A stretch of DNA of 64,000 nucleotides from JACDHG01 sp963811585 (GCA_963811585.1 CAWERR010000006.1:248001-312000); one strand, 5' to 3'; counted from the first letter of the stretch, positions 26,313 through 36,343 are shown. Notes: generated by a model not told the origin, from the sequence alone. Numbers and translations: made by a program.

Positions 26313-27125
26313 GTGCGTGCGTCGGTGGCTCTCTGGTTTGCCGTTGCCAAGAGGAGCTTTCAGCGCTACTCCACCTACCGGGCAGCCACTTTTGCCGGAA
26401 TCTTCACTAACTGCGCGTTCGGCCTCATCATCTCCTTCACCTACATCGCCGTCTGGGAGGAGAACCCGACTGCCGGAGGCTACGACGTCAGCGACGCCCT
26501 GACCTACGCCTGGCTGGGCCAGGCGATGATCATGACCGTCGCCGTCTGGACCGGTGGTTCCACCGATGACCTGGCAGCGCGCATCAAGTCCGGCGATGTC
26601 GCGATCGACCTCTACCGCCCGGTCAGCATCTTGGGTTGGTACCTGGCCAGTGACCTCGGCCGAGCGCTCTACCACCTGCTGACGCGCGGTCTGGCTCCGA
26701 CCGTCCTCGGGGGGATCCTGTTCGACTTGACCTACCCGGCCAATCCCTTGATGTGGATCCAGTTCTGGATCTCTGCGGTGTTCGCGGTCACGGTCAGCTT
26801 TGGCATGCGGATGCTCGTGTCGGTGAGCGCGTTCTGGCTGCTCGACGACACCGGCGTCAAGCACCTAGCAGCGGTCTTGGCCATGTTCTTCTCCGGGCTC
26901 GCAGTCCCCCTCGTGCTGTTCCCCGGCTGGACCCAGGACCTCGCCACAGCCCTCCCGTGGGCGGCGTACCTGCAGGTCCCAGCGGACATCTGGCTCGGCA
27001 AGCACCCTGGTAGTGAGGCGTGGGCCGCGATCGGGTTCCAACTGGTGTGGACCGCTGTGCTTCTCCTGGTCTGCCAGGCGGTTCTCCATCTGGCAGCGCG
27101 CAAGGTGGTGGTGCAAGGTGGGTGA
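26313..27125 (+). CDS. ABC-2 type transporter permease (DUF990-like), first subunit
   Basis: A 270-residue membrane protein with six predicted helices (for example AATFAGIFTNCAFGLIISF and HLAAVLAMFFSGLAVPLVLF). The hydrophilic loop ARIKSGDVAIDLYRPVSI is characteristic of DUF990 ABC-2 permeases. It is the first of three coupled genes (permease, permease, ATPase), and its stop overlaps the next GTG by 8 bases. It should form the membrane half of an exporter. The substrate is unknown; related actinobacterial systems sit near lipid or antibiotic export genes. Confidence 0.9.
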   Translation: MRASVALWFAVAKRSFQRYSTYRAATFAGIFTNCAFGLIISFTYIAVWEENPTAGGYDVSDALTYAWLGQAMIMTVAVWTGGSTDDLAARIKSGDVAIDLYRPVSILGWYLASDLGRALYHLLTRGLAPTVLGGILFDLTYPANPLMWIQFWISAVFAVTVSFGMRMLVSVSAFWLLDDTGVKHLAAVLAMFFSGLAVPLVLFPGWTQDLATALPWAAYLQVPADIWLGKHPGSEAWAAIGFQLVWTAVLLLVCQAVLHLAARKVVVQGG

Positions 27126-27934
27126 GGCCATCCTTTGGAACCTCAGGGCCTACGGCCTGCTGGCCCGGATGTGGATTCGGGTGTCAATGTCCTACCGGAC
27201 CTCCTTCGCTGTGATGACGATCGGCCAGTTCCTGATCACGGGCCTGGACTTCATCGCCATCGTCGTGATGTTCGAGAGCGTCGACCGCCTCGGCGGCTTC
27301 ACGCTTCCTGAAATCGCCTTCCTGGCTGGTGGATCGGCGATCTGTCTGGGCCTGGCTGACCTGCTGCTCGGCAACATCGAGCGGCTCGGGCAGCGCATCC
27401 GGATGGGCTCCTTCGACGCGATGCTGGTCCGCCCGGTGTCGGCCGTACATCCAGATGTGCGCCGACGACTTCGCGATCCGACGGCTCGGCCGGATCACGC
27501 AAGGAGCAGCCGTATTCGGCTGGGCGATCTTCGCGCTCGACATCGACTGGACGGCCGCCAGGGTGGCAATGGTGCCGTACCTTGTCGTCTTCGGCACGAT
27601 CATCTTCCTTGCCCTCTTCACGATGGGTGCGGCCATACAGTTCTGGACGGCCGACTCCTCAGAGGTCGCGAACGCGTTCACCTATGGTGGCGGCACGCTG
27701 GCGCAGTTCCCGATGACGATCTACCCGGTTCAAGCCGTGCGTGCCTTGACGTTCATCATCCCGATCACATTCGTCAACTGGTATCCGAGCCTCTACATCC
27801 TCGATAAGCCTGACCCGCTCGGGCTGCCTTCCGCCGTCCAGTTCGCCGCACCGCTCGCCGCTGGGTTGCTGTCACTCGTCGCCGCGTTCGCGTGGCGCGC
27901 AGGCCTCCGCCACTACCGATCGACCGGGAGTTGA
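27118..27934 (+). CDS. ABC-2 type transporter permease (DUF990-like), second subunit (one frameshift)
   Basis: Begins GTG at 27118 inside the end of the first permease gene. The first frame reads SYRTSFAVMTIGQFLITGLD and GSFDAMLVRPVSA; around 27441-27446 homology moves one frame to YIQMCADDFAIRRLGRITQG and on through TMGAAIQFWTADSSEVANAF to the end, LRHYRSTGS. One surplus base in GGCCGTAC explains it. About 271 residues with six helices when joined. The partner of the previous gene. Confidence 0.87.
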
Positions 27935-27942
27935 CTAGAGCC

Positions 27943-28907
27943 GTGTCCCTCATCGAAGTGCGTGATGTCTCGCGCACGTTCACCGTCCGTCGCAAGGCCG
28001 GGCGGCTCCGGCGTACGGCGGTGACCGTCGACGCGGTGCAGGACCTCGACTTCTCCGTCGAGCCGGGCGAGATGGTCGGCTACATCGGCCCCAACGGCGC
28101 CGGCAAGTCGACGACGATCAAGATGCTCACCGGCATCTTGGTGCCGCGAGCTCCGGCCACATCAGCGTGGCCGGAATGACACCCTCCGTCCAGCGCACGA
28201 CGCTGGCCCGGCGGATCGGCGTGGTCTTCGGCCAGCGGACAACGCTCTGGTGGGATCTGCCCCTTCGTGACTCGTTCGACCTGCTCCGCCGCATCTACCG
28301 CATCCCTGACAGTCGCTTCCGAGCCAACATGGCGACATTCATCGAGCTGCTCGAGCTTGCACCTCTCCTCGACACACCTGTCCGGCAACTGTCCCTCGGT
28401 CAGCGGATGCGCGGTGACATCGCGGCCGCCTTGCTCCACGACCCTGAGGTCGTCTACCTCGACGAGCCGACGATCGGGCTCGACGTGGTGAGCAAGTCCA
28501 GCCTGCGCGAGTTCCTGCGAGAGACCAACCGGGAGCGCGGCGTCACCGTGCTGCTCACCACACATGACCTGGTCGACATCGAGCAGTTGTGCTCACGGGT
28601 GATGGTGATCGACCACGGACGACTCGTTTTCGATGGCGCCTTGGACGCGTTGCACAGGCTCGGTGGCGGCCGCCGCACGCTCGTGGTCGACCTGTCGGAG
28701 CCCGCACCGGCGATCGAGACGGAGGGCGCTGAGACCGTCCGGGTTGACGGTCCGCAGCAGTGGTTGACGTTCCCTGCAGAGAGCAGCGCTGCGCCACTGG
28801 TGGCCGACATCGCGAGTCGTTACCACGTCGCCGACCTCTCGATCCTCGAGCCGAGCATCGAGGACGTGATCACGCGCATTTACACCGCGGGCCCTCCCCC
28901 AGGCTGA
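27943..28907 (+). CDS. ABC transporter ATP-binding protein (one frameshift)
   Basis: The ATPase of the DUF990 exporter, about 322 residues when joined. Walker A is GYIGPNGAGKSTTIKML (28079 onward). Near 28145 the frame changes: the first frame ends APATSAWPE, while SGHISVAGMTPSVQR continues in the other. Signature LSLGQRMRGDIAAALLHDPE, Walker B VVYLDEPTIGLD and the switch His TTHDL follow. One missing base in CGAGCTCC accounts for the break. GTG at 27943 chosen; a TTG at 27931 overlapping the permease stop is possible. Confidence 0.9.
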
Positions 28908-28937
28908 CAGGCGTCCGCGATTGGGCAGACTGGACTC

Positions 28938-29900
28938 GTGACCGAGACCGACCTGCTGGGTGCGCCATACACCCAGGAGACGATCGAGCTGCCTGACGAC
29001 TCCGAGGGCGGCGTCGTCGCGACTCTCGTCAAGCGGGCAGCCGACGACGGCTGACGTCCATGGCGCGGTCCTGCACGTCCACGGGTTCTGCGACTACTTC
29101 TTCCAGACGGCGATGGCCGACTTCTACGCCGATCTTGGCTACGACTTCTACGCTCTCGACCTGCGCAAGTACGGGCGGTCCCTGCTCCCTCACCAGACGC
29201 CGAACTTCTGCCTCGACCTCGCTGAGTACTTCGCCGAGCTCGACGCAGCGCTCGACCGTATCCGGCGCGCGCGACGGCCATCGAGCGAGTCATCGTCAGC
29301 GGCCATTCGACCGGCGGGCTCATCGCCGCCCTCTGGGCTGCGAGCCATGCCGACGCCGGGGAGCCGGTGCTCGACGCCTTGGTCCTCAACAGCCCCTGGC
29401 TCGACCTGCAGGGCTCGTTCTTCGCGCGCACGGCCGGCACCGAGGCGATCAACCGGCTCGGCAGCGTCGCCCGTATGCCGTCGTTCCTCGCACCGTGACT
29501 GGCGTGTATGTCGAGACGCTGCACAGCGACTACCGCGGCGAGTGGGACTTCGACCTGGCGTGGAAGCCGCGCGAAAGCTTCCCGGTCCGCGCCGGCTGGC
29601 TGCGCGCGGTCCGGGCAGGCCACCGCGCCGTGCACCGCGGCATCGAGGTCGGAGCGCCAGTGCTGACCCTGTGCTCCACCACGAGCACGATGCCGCCGGT
29701 GTGGACGGAGGAGGCCGCTCGCACCGACACCGTCCTCGACGTGAAGCAGATCGCGCAAGTGGTCACACCAGCTCGGCGCCCACGTCACGGTCGTGCGCGT
29801 CGAGGACGCGATCCACGACGTCTTGTGCTCGCGCCAGGACGTGCGCAAGCGAGCCTTCGCCCAGATCGCGAACTGGCTCGACTACGTGCTCCCTGGCTAG
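28938..29900 (+). pseudogene. alpha/beta hydrolase (serine lipase-like), four frameshifts
   Basis: Start GTG at 28938 (VTETDLLGAPYTQETIELPD). The first frame stops at 29052, but homology goes on in the next: DVHGAVLHVHGFCDYFFQTA and DLGYDFYALDLRKYGRSLLP. Then VIVSGHSTGGLIAALWAASH holds the nucleophile Ser. Then VETLHSDYRGEWDFDLAWKP, VGAPVLTLCSTTS and, after another slip near 29762, LGAHVTVVRVEDAIHDVLCS with the likely catalytic His, ending WLDYVLPG. Frame changes fall near 29045, 29270, 29497 and 29762. The reconstructed protein, about 320 residues, resembles monoacylglycerol lipase/lysophospholipase-type enzymes. Confidence 0.8.
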
Positions 29901-29931
29901 CGCTGCCGACCCCGTGCGTTCGGCCGGGTCG

Positions 29932-30690
29932 TCAATCGAAGAAGACAAGACTCACGATCGCGACAACACCGACCAGGGCAACGAAGCCCCGGAACACGGG
30001 AGCCGGAAGCCGGCGACCCACGGTCGCGCCGACCTGCCCACCGAGCACGGACCCGGCCGCGATCAGTCCCGCTGCGACCCAGGCGACGTCGGTGACGGCG
30101 ATGAAGACGATTGCGGCAACGCCGTTGACGAGCATCGCCAGGATGTTCTTGGCGGCGTTGATCCGCTGCATCGACTCGGCCAGCCCGAGGCCCAGGATCG
30201 CGATCAGCAGCACGCCTTGCGCCGCCCCGAAGTAGCCGCCGTAGACGCCCGCCAGCAACACCAGCAGCCACATCGTGACCGAACCGTGGGGCGGAGCCGT
30301 TGCTCGGCGGCCGCACATGCTGCGACACCCATGGCTGGATCAGGACCAGGAGGCAACCGAGTCCGATGAGCACGGGCACGATCGCGTCGAACGCCTCCGC
30401 AGGGAGCCACAGCAGCAGCAAGGCCCCGATAACGCCGCCCAGCAGCGATGCCGCACCGAGTCGCAGGAGGCGGGCGCGCTGTCCACTCAGCTCCTTGCCG
30501 ATACCCGATCGCGCCGGACAGCGATCCCGGGACGAGACCGACCGTGTTGGACACGTTCGCCAGCACCGGCGGGTAGCCCACGGCAAGGAGGGTCGGGAAC
30601 GTCACGAGCGTTCCCGACCCCACGATCGTGTTGATGGTCGCCGGCTGCGATCCCGGCTGCGAAGACGGCCAGCGCCTCGAGCAGGGTCAC
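29932..30690 (-). pseudogene. TauE/SafE family sulfite exporter-like permease, three frameshifts
   Basis: An 8-helix permease read across frames: GTG at 30690 (VTLLEALAVFAAGIAAG), then from about 30650 TINTIVGSGTLVTFPTLLAV and VLANVSNTVGLVPGSLSGAI, from about 30496 ELSGQRARLLRLGAASLLGG, and from about 30290 TMWLLVLLAGVYGGYFGAAQ and GVLLIAILGLG, ending VSLVFFD. The two repeated motifs (GSGTLVTFP...NVSNTVGLV and YGGYFGAAQGVLLI...NAAKN) are the TauE signature. Each break is a single surplus base. It probably exports sulfite or sulfonates. It sits 26 bp downstream of the SPFH gene in the same direction. Confidence 0.83.
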
Positions 30691-30715
30691 TGCCGGCGGC
30701 GGGCCTGCGGGAGGC

Positions 30716-31870
30716 TCAGGGGGACCGTCGCTCGGCTCGGGGGCGCTGGCGGCGGCGGCCGTCGGTCGGGGCCGGGGGACCGTCGGTGTCCGCGAGGCCC
30801 TTGCGGGTTGGCCGGGCGGCCGCCTCGGCGGATGCGATCGCCTCGGCCACTTCCTCGTGGGCGGTCGCGAGCGAGGCCTCACCCGACTTACCGGTGACAG
30901 GGAGGTTCGCGTCGACAGGCTCGCCGTAGTCGACCCGTTGCTTCAGGCCGTGAGACTCGGTCGGGATGCCGGGGATAGATCCGATGGCGCTACCGAGACC
31001 TTCGAGGGCACGGCCGATCTCGCTCGGCACGATCCAGACCTTGTTGGCATCCCCCTCGGCGATCTTCGGCAGCATCTGGAGGTATTGGTAGGCAAGCAGA
31101 GCCTGGTCAGGTGCGCCGTCGTGGATCGACTGGAACACGGTAAGGATGGCCTGGCCTTCACCTTGCGCGCGCAGGATGCGCGACTGCCGGTCGCCTTGCG
31201 CCCGCAAGATCAGCGCTTCCCGGTCCCCCTCAGCGGTCAGGATGGCTGACTGCTTCTGGCCTTCGGCGGTGAGGATCGAGGACTGACGCATGCCCTCCGC
31301 GGTCAGGATCGCCGCGCGCTTGTCGCGGTCGGCCCGCATCTGCTTCTCCATCGAGTCCTTGATCGACGGAGGCGGGTCGATGCCCTTCAGCTCGACCCGG
31401 TTGACCCGGATCCCCCAGCGGCCGGTCGCCTCGTCGAGCACGCCGCGCAGCGACTGGTTGATGTCGTCGCGGCTCGTCAGCGCCTGCTCCAACGTGATCC
31501 CGCCGATGATGTTGCGCAGGGTGGTCATGGTCAGCTGCTCGATCGCCTGGATGTAGTTGGCGATCTCGTAGGTCGCCGACACCGGGTTGGTCACCTGGAA
31601 GTAGATGACGGTGTCGATGGACACGACGAGGTTGTCCTCGGTGATGACCGGCTGCGGCGGGAACGACACGACTTGCTCACGGAGGTCGATCAGGTAGCGG
31701 AGCCGGTCGACGAACGGGGTCACGATGTTCAAGCCGGCCGACAAGGTGGTGCGGTACTTGCCGAACCGCTCCACAATGCCGGCGCGGGCCTGCGGCACGA
31801 TGCGCACGGCCTTGATCAGCACGACGATGGCAAGCAGAACGATGATGCCGAGCACGATCAGTAGCCACAT
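30716..31870 (-). CDS. SPFH/band-7 domain protein (stomatin/HflK-like)
   Basis: A 384-residue membrane-anchored protein: an N-terminal helix (LLIVLGIIVLLAIVVLIKAV), an SPFH domain (IVPQARAGIVERFGKY; VDLREQVVSFPPQPVITEDN in slightly different spelling, DLREQVVSF), then a coiled-coil with five near-repeats of ILTAEG/ILRAQG about 11-12 residues apart, and a low-complexity Pro/Arg-rich tail. Such proteins oligomerise in membrane microdomains. The gene follows nfeD on the same strand; SPFH-NfeD pairs are a classic two-gene unit. Full length and unbroken. Confidence 0.93.
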   Translation of the reverse strand: MWLLIVLGIIVLLAIVVLIKAVRIVPQARAGIVERFGKYRTTLSAGLNIVTPFVDRLRYLIDLREQVVSFPPQPVITEDNLVVSIDTVIYFQVTNPVSATYEIANYIQAIEQLTMTTLRNIIGGITLEQALTSRDDINQSLRGVLDEATGRWGIRVNRVELKGIDPPPSIKDSMEKQMRADRDKRAAILTAEGMRQSSILTAEGQKQSAILTAEGDREALILRAQGDRQSRILRAQGEGQAILTVFQSIHDGAPDQALLAYQYLQMLPKIAEGDANKVWIVPSEIGRALEGLGSAIGSIPGIPTESHGLKQRVDYGEPVDANLPVTGKSGEASLATAHEEVAEAIASAEAAARPTRKGLADTDGPPAPTDGRRRQRPRAERRSP

Positions 31871-31958
31871 GACGAAGACCCCCTGAGAGTCGATGAGCCG
31901 GCTAGGTGCCTGCTCCGAGACGACAGCTGGATGAATGCTTCCACAGGTCTAGAACGCT

Positions 31959-32405
31959 CTAGTCGATCGGGTAAACGACGGCTGTGGCCCCGTCGATCTC
32001 GGCAACGCCGACCTTGCGGCCGGGCTCGATAACAGTGGTCTCCTCGACGCTGCGAGCGGACCAAACCTCACCGCTCAGCTTCACCCGGCCGGCGTGCGCG
32101 GTGACCCGCTCCAGCACCAGCCCACTCCTGCCGATCAGTGCCGCGCCGCCGTGCTCGAGTGTGGGACCGGCGTGCAGCCGCTTCACGATGGGCGGTCGGA
32201 CGAACGCGAGCATCGCGATGGCCACCGCGACGGCGGCCAATATTTGGACGACGATGTTGAAGCCGAGGGCTGCCAGCAGGCAGCCGACAAGCGCCCCCGC
32301 CGCCATCATCAGCAAGGCGAGGTCAAGGGTGGCCATCTCGGCACCGACGAGCAGCAGGGCGACGACAAGCCAGGTCTGCCAGTCGTGCTCCTTCAGCCAC
32401 TCCAT
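31959..32405 (-). CDS. NfeD family membrane protein
   Basis: A 148-residue short NfeD: an N-terminal membrane pair (WLVVALLLVGAEMATLDLAL, then LGFNIVVQILAAVAVAIAML) followed by the C-terminal OB-fold (ALIGRSGLVLERVTAHAGRV, KLSGEVWSARS, IEPGRKVGVAEIDGATAVV). It partners the SPFH protein encoded 88 bp downstream and is thought to modulate the SPFH assembly in the membrane. No protease domain is present, so it is the truncated NfeD1b-like form. Confidence 0.92.
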   Translation of the reverse strand: MEWLKEHDWQTWLVVALLLVGAEMATLDLALLMMAAGALVGCLLAALGFNIVVQILAAVAVAIAMLAFVRPPIVKRLHAGPTLEHGGAALIGRSGLVLERVTAHAGRVKLSGEVWSARSVEETTVIEPGRKVGVAEIDGATAVVYPID

Positions 32406-32435
32406 GCGCAGACCCTAGCCCACAAACTGCGCGTA

Positions 32436-33236
32436 TCAGCGCCGATGCGAACCGATCCGCCGACGCGCCGCATAGCGGCCACCGACGTGGTCGAGTTGCA
32501 GAGGCAAGCCGAACGTCGCGGCCAGGTTGTCTTCGGTCAATGTCTCGCCAATCGGTCCGGCCACGACCTTCCGTCCCTCGCGCAACATCAGCACATGGGT
32601 GAAGCCAGGCGGGATGTCTTCGACATGGTGGCTCACGAGCACCGTCGCCGGCGACAGCTCGTCGAACGCGAGGACGCTCAGTGTGTTGACCAGGTCCTCG
32701 CGCCCCGCCAGGTCAAGCCCCGCGGCCGGCTCGTCGAGCAGCAGCAGCTCGGGGTCGGTCATCAGGGCGCGGGCGATCTGCACCCGCTTGCGCTCGCCCT
32801 CGCTCAACGTGCCGAAGGGGCGGTGCGCAAGGTGGCTGACGCCGACCTCCGCGAGCAGCAAGGCGGCGCGGTTGTGGTCGAGATCGTCATACTGCTCGCG
32901 CCACCTGCCGAGCACTGCGTATGACGCCGAGACGACGACGTCAGCGACCCGCTCCTCGTTCGGAATCCGTTCGGCGAGGGCCACACTGGTCAGCCCGATC
33001 CGCGGTCGCAGCTCGAACACGTCGACCGTGCCCACGAGCTCCTGGAGAATGCCGACCAGCCCGTCGCTCGGGTAGATGTGGGTGCTCAGGACCTGCAGGA
33101 GGGTGGTCTTGCCGGCGCCGTTCGGCCCGATCACCACCCACCGGTCGTCCTCTTCGACCCGCCAGGTGAGATTGCTCAGCAGTCGACTCGAGCCCCGGAC
33201 GACGGAGACGTCAGCCAGCTCGATAACGGCGGTCAT
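32436..33236 (-). CDS. ABC transporter ATP-binding protein (ModF/YlmA-like, no permease)
   Basis: A 266-residue stand-alone ABC ATPase. Walker A VVIGPNGAGKTTLLQVL, signature LSEGERKRVQIARAL, Walker B LLLLDEPAAGLD and switch His LVSHHVEDI are intact. The mid-region (LTSVALAERIPNEERVADVV) resembles ModF/YlmA-type ATPases that lack a membrane partner. A strong ribosome site GGGGGAGGAGATGG precedes the ATG at 33236. It lies 30 bp upstream of nfeD on the same strand. Cargo or role unknown. Confidence 0.92.
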   Translation of the reverse strand: MTAVIELADVSVVRGSSRLLSNLTWRVEEDDRWVVIGPNGAGKTTLLQVLSTHIYPSDGLVGILQELVGTVDVFELRPRIGLTSVALAERIPNEERVADVVVSASYAVLGRWREQYDDLDHNRAALLLAEVGVSHLAHRPFGTLSEGERKRVQIARALMTDPELLLLDEPAAGLDLAGREDLVNTLSVLAFDELSPATVLVSHHVEDIPPGFTHVLMLREGRKVVAGPIGETLTEDNLAATFGLPLQLDHVGGRYAARRRIGSHRR

Positions 33237-33318
33237 CCATCTCCTCCCCCTGCTCAGTGCGACTAAATCTCAACCTATTGCAGTGCATGGTAATGCTCTG
33301 CGTCCGTAGGCTCTCCTT

Positions 33319-34044
33319 GTGCTCACGCTTCCTGCATCGGCCCGCGTCGCCGGCTGGCTCAACGCGTGGCTGTCGGGTCGGCAAGATCCCGACAGCGTCA
33401 TCATGGGCGTGCGTGGTGACCAGCAATCGGTCGAGTTCTCTGGGCTCGAGAACCAACCCATGTCACCCGCCCTGCTGCTCGGTGCCTTGCGCGGCCTCGG
33501 TGTCAAGCAGGTCAGCATCGCGCTGCCCGCCCCTGGAGACCCGGCCGGGCTGGCTGGTCCCACGAGCTTCAACTCCGACGCGTATGACGCCGGGGAGGCT
33601 GTCGTGCTGCATGGCCCTGACCTGGGACTCATCCCGGCAACCGTGGGGCGGGCGACCCGATGGACGGCCGCTGTTGCGCACGCCCCGGTCTACCTCCCCG
33701 ACGTCGCAACCGCCGACCGTGAGCTGCGCGACGCCCTCCGGGTAGCAGCGGGTGCCCTGGCCGCGCTCGACGTCGCTTCCTGGAATCCAGATATTGCCGA
33801 CGAGCTGATGAATCTGCGCTCACCGGCAGCGTTCGACGAGCCGACCACCTTTGCCTCGGTGGCTGCAGCACAGACAGCGATCTCGGGTGCGCGCTGCCGC
33901 AGCATCGTCGCAATGGCCACCCGCGACGACGGCGGCGCGCTGTCGGCCGGAGAGGCGACGAACCGCCGACGGCTGCTCGCACCCCTCGACCGGGCAGCGC
34001 GGACGGCGATCGTCGCGGCCTGCTCTACCTTCGACGGCCGCTAG
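33319..34044 (+). CDS. conserved hypothetical protein (241 aa)
   Basis: A cytoplasmic-looking protein beginning LTLPASARVAGWLNAWLSGR at a GTG at 33319, with SVIMGVRGDQQSVEFSGLEN, GVKQVSIALPAPGDPAGLAG and an Ala-rich helical C-terminus. No motif of known function is recognised. It is unbroken, has strong actinobacterial codon bias and lies 12 bp upstream of serB, so it may be cotranscribed with it. The gap to the divergent ABC gene holds a possible -10 (TAATGCT, about 33290). Confidence 0.8.
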   Translation: MLTLPASARVAGWLNAWLSGRQDPDSVIMGVRGDQQSVEFSGLENQPMSPALLLGALRGLGVKQVSIALPAPGDPAGLAGPTSFNSDAYDAGEAVVLHGPDLGLIPATVGRATRWTAAVAHAPVYLPDVATADRELRDALRVAAGALAALDVASWNPDIADELMNLRSPAAFDEPTTFASVAAAQTAISGARCRSIVAMATRDDGGALSAGEATNRRRLLAPLDRAARTAIVAACSTFDGR

Positions 34045-34056
34045 CCTTCGGTCACG

Positions 34057-35268
34057 ATGGATCACTTCCCTACGCTGCTCATCACGTTGACGGGCAAGGA
34101 TCGTCCGGGCGTGACGGCTGCTCTGTTCGAGACGCTCTCCGGCTTCGGGCTCGAAGTTCTCGACATAGAGCAGATCGTGCTGCGGGGTCGGTTGGTGCTA
34201 GGCATCTTGGTGACGGCACCACGCGACGTGGTCAAGCTGCAGACCAGCGTCGAGCAGACGGCGGCGGGCCTCCACATGGACCTCGAGGTCGTCCGTGGCG
34301 AGGGTGACAACGCACATCGGCGTGAAGGGCGAGCACACGTAACCCTGCTCGGACACCCACTGCCACCGCGAGCGGTTGCCGCGATCACCGGCCGCATCGC
34401 CGACACCGGGGCGAACATCGACCGCATCGTCAGAATGGCGCGCTACCCCGTCACTGCGATCGAGTTCCACGTCTCCGGCGCCGACATCTCGCGCCTACGC
34501 AGTGTCCTGGCCATCGAGGCATCGCACCAATCCGTCGACGTGGCTGTACAGAGCGTCGGCTTATTGCGTCATGGCCGCCGGCTCGTGGTGATGGATGTCG
34601 ACTCCACACTCCTGGTGGGTGAAGCGATTGACGCCGTCGCGGCGTACGCCGGTGTCGGTGACGAGGTGGCACGTCTGACCGAGCAGGCAATGCAGGGGGA
34701 GCTCGACTTCGAGCAGGCGCTTCGTCAACGCGTCGCGCTGCTCGCCGGACTGGACGCCTCCGTGCTCGACCGTGTGTATGACGAGCTCGTCCTCGCCCCT
34801 GGCGCACGCACTCTCGTGCGCACCCTGAAGCGGCTGGGCTACCGGTTCGGGATCGTGAGCGGTGGATTCAGTCACCTCACCAACCGGCTCGCGGCCGACC
34901 TGGAGATCGACTACGCCCGCGCCAACGAGCTCGAGATCGTCGACGGCAAGCTCACCGGCCAGATCATCGGGGACGTGGTCGACCGAGCCGGCAAGGCGGC
35001 TGCATTACGCAGCTTTGCTGCCGACTGCCGGGTCAGCCTCGACCACACCGTCGCGGTCGGAGACGGCGCCAACGACCTCGACATGCTCGAGACGGCAGGG
35101 CTCGGAATCGCCTTCAACGCCAAGCCGGTCGTGCAAGAGGCCGTCCAGACAGCGGTCAACGTGCCCTATCTCGACGCCATCATGTACCTGCTCGGCATCA
35201 CCCGCGAGGACATCGAGATGGCGGACGCCGAGCACGGCATCGTCACACCCGCACCGCCACTGGTCTAG
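34057..35268 (+). CDS. serB: phosphoserine phosphatase with N-terminal ACT domains
   Basis: A 403-residue enzyme of the last step of serine synthesis. Two ACT-like regulatory domains occupy residues about 5-165 (LLITLTGKDRPGVTAALFET; VTLLGHPLPPRAVAAITGRI). The HAD domain follows: VMDVDSTLLVGEAID with nucleophile Asp180 and Asp182, GIVSGGFSHLTNRLAADL with the Ser/Thr motif, and VAVGDGANDLDMLETAGLGI. Long SerB2-type proteins of this kind in mycobacteria bind serine through the ACT domains. ATG at 34057. Confidence 0.95.
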   Translation: MDHFPTLLITLTGKDRPGVTAALFETLSGFGLEVLDIEQIVLRGRLVLGILVTAPRDVVKLQTSVEQTAAGLHMDLEVVRGEGDNAHRREGRAHVTLLGHPLPPRAVAAITGRIADTGANIDRIVRMARYPVTAIEFHVSGADISRLRSVLAIEASHQSVDVAVQSVGLLRHGRRLVVMDVDSTLLVGEAIDAVAAYAGVGDEVARLTEQAMQGELDFEQALRQRVALLAGLDASVLDRVYDELVLAPGARTLVRTLKRLGYRFGIVSGGFSHLTNRLAADLEIDYARANELEIVDGKLTGQIIGDVVDRAGKAAALRSFAADCRVSLDHTVAVGDGANDLDMLETAGLGIAFNAKPVVQEAVQTAVNVPYLDAIMYLLGITREDIEMADAEHGIVTPAPPLV

Positions 35269-35283
35269 CCGGGTGCCGACAGC

Positions 35284-35709
35284 TCACGTGAGACAGAACT
35301 CGTTGCCCTCAGGGTCCTGCAGCACGATGAAGTAGTCGAACCCCTCGTCGACAGTCCGCAGCACGGTGGCACCGAGTCGCTCGAGCCGCGCGGCTTCGGC
35401 CGCAAGCACAGCGTCCTTGCCGTCGCGGTTGCCGCCGGGAAGACCACTCACGCGGACGTCGAGGTGCAGTCGGTTCTTGACGGTCTTGCCCTCTGGCACT
35501 TGGTGGAAGAACACGCGCGGCCGCTGGCCGTCGGGGTCGATCAGTGCGTATGCCTCGTCGGGAGACAGTCCGAGCTCGGCGACCACCTCATCCCACGAGC
35601 TGTAGCCCGGCGGTGGTGATTCCTCGACGTAGCCGAGCACCTCGGCCCAGAACGCGCCGAGCGCCCGCGGCCCGGCGCAGTCGATGGCCACCTGAAAGTC
35701 GCGAACCAT
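35284..35709 (-). CDS. VOC family protein (glyoxalase-like)
   Basis: A 141-residue vicinal-oxygen-chelate fold protein: two beta-alpha-beta-beta-beta modules, FQVAIDCAGPRALGAFWAEV with WDEVVAELGLSPDEAYALID, then RLHLDVRVSGLP and DYFIVLQDPEGNEFCLT at the C-terminus. The subfamily (glyoxalase-like domain, often about 120-140 residues in actinobacteria) has no assigned substrate. Convergent with serB. Confidence 0.9.
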   Translation of the reverse strand: MVRDFQVAIDCAGPRALGAFWAEVLGYVEESPPPGYSSWDEVVAELGLSPDEAYALIDPDGQRPRVFFHQVPEGKTVKNRLHLDVRVSGLPGGNRDGKDAVLAAEAARLERLGATVLRTVDEGFDYFIVLQDPEGNEFCLT

Positions 35710-35771
35710 GCTGCCTCCTCATGAACGATGTCGTCGCCACACAGCGTGCCCGACGGCACCGACAAGCGCAG

Positions 35772-36275
35772 TCAGCCGCGACGCAGGTGCTCGGTGACGA
35801 TGGTCGCGCCACCTCCGGCGAGCTGCGACCAAGGGCCTTCGACCCCAAGGACGACCGTCCCCGAGGTTGGGAGGTTGGCAGGCCACTTGGTTGCTGGGTT
35901 GCGCTGGAGCGTCCAGACCAACGCCTCGAAGGTGGGGTTGTGACCGACGACCATGACGGTGCCGGTGCCGGCATCCACGTCGTGCAGCAGGTCGATCACG
36001 TCGTCGACGTCGGAGAAGTACAGGGTGTCGACGACCCGGAGGTCCGCAGACCAGCCGGCTTCCTCACCGACCTGCTCAGCAGTCTGTTGGGCCCGCACGG
36101 CCGGCGAGACGAGGACGACGTCGGGCGCGATCATCTCTTCGGCAAGCCACCGGCCGACCGCACGCGCGTCGGCCTTTCCCCGTCCCGTGAGCCGTCGACT
36201 GCGGTCGTTGACGTTGGTCGCCTCAGCCTTGGCGTGGCGCATCACGATGAGGCGGTGCGCATCCGGAGCGCTCAT
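35772..36275 (-). CDS. sixA: SixA-type histidine phosphatase
   Basis: A 167-residue phosphohistidine phosphatase of the histidine phosphatase superfamily. The catalytic motif is LIVMRHAKAE (RHG-type, here RHAKA), with LTGRGKADARAVGRWL, VLVSPAVRAQQTAEQV and VMVVGHNPTFEAL holding the second catalytic His. I start at MSAPDAHR (36275); longer in-frame extensions lack conservation. Related proteins dephosphorylate phosphohistidine domains. It diverges from cphB. Confidence 0.9.
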   Translation of the reverse strand: MSAPDAHRLIVMRHAKAEATNVNDRSRRLTGRGKADARAVGRWLAEEMIAPDVVLVSPAVRAQQTAEQVGEEAGWSADLRVVDTLYFSDVDDVIDLLHDVDAGTGTVMVVGHNPTFEALVWTLQRNPATKWPANLPTSGTVVLGVEGPWSQLAGGGATIVTEHLRRG

Positions 36276-36343
36276 GGGACCATCCTGTCCCATCCTTGCG
36301 GGTCCGGCACGCCGCCTGACAGAGACCACGTAGGGTGCTCCGC

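Noticed and set aside
28938..29060. In-frame TGA in the hydrolase as selenocysteine or recoding
   Set aside because: No SECIS-like structure was seen, and similar breaks occur in many genes at sites best explained by one-base indels.
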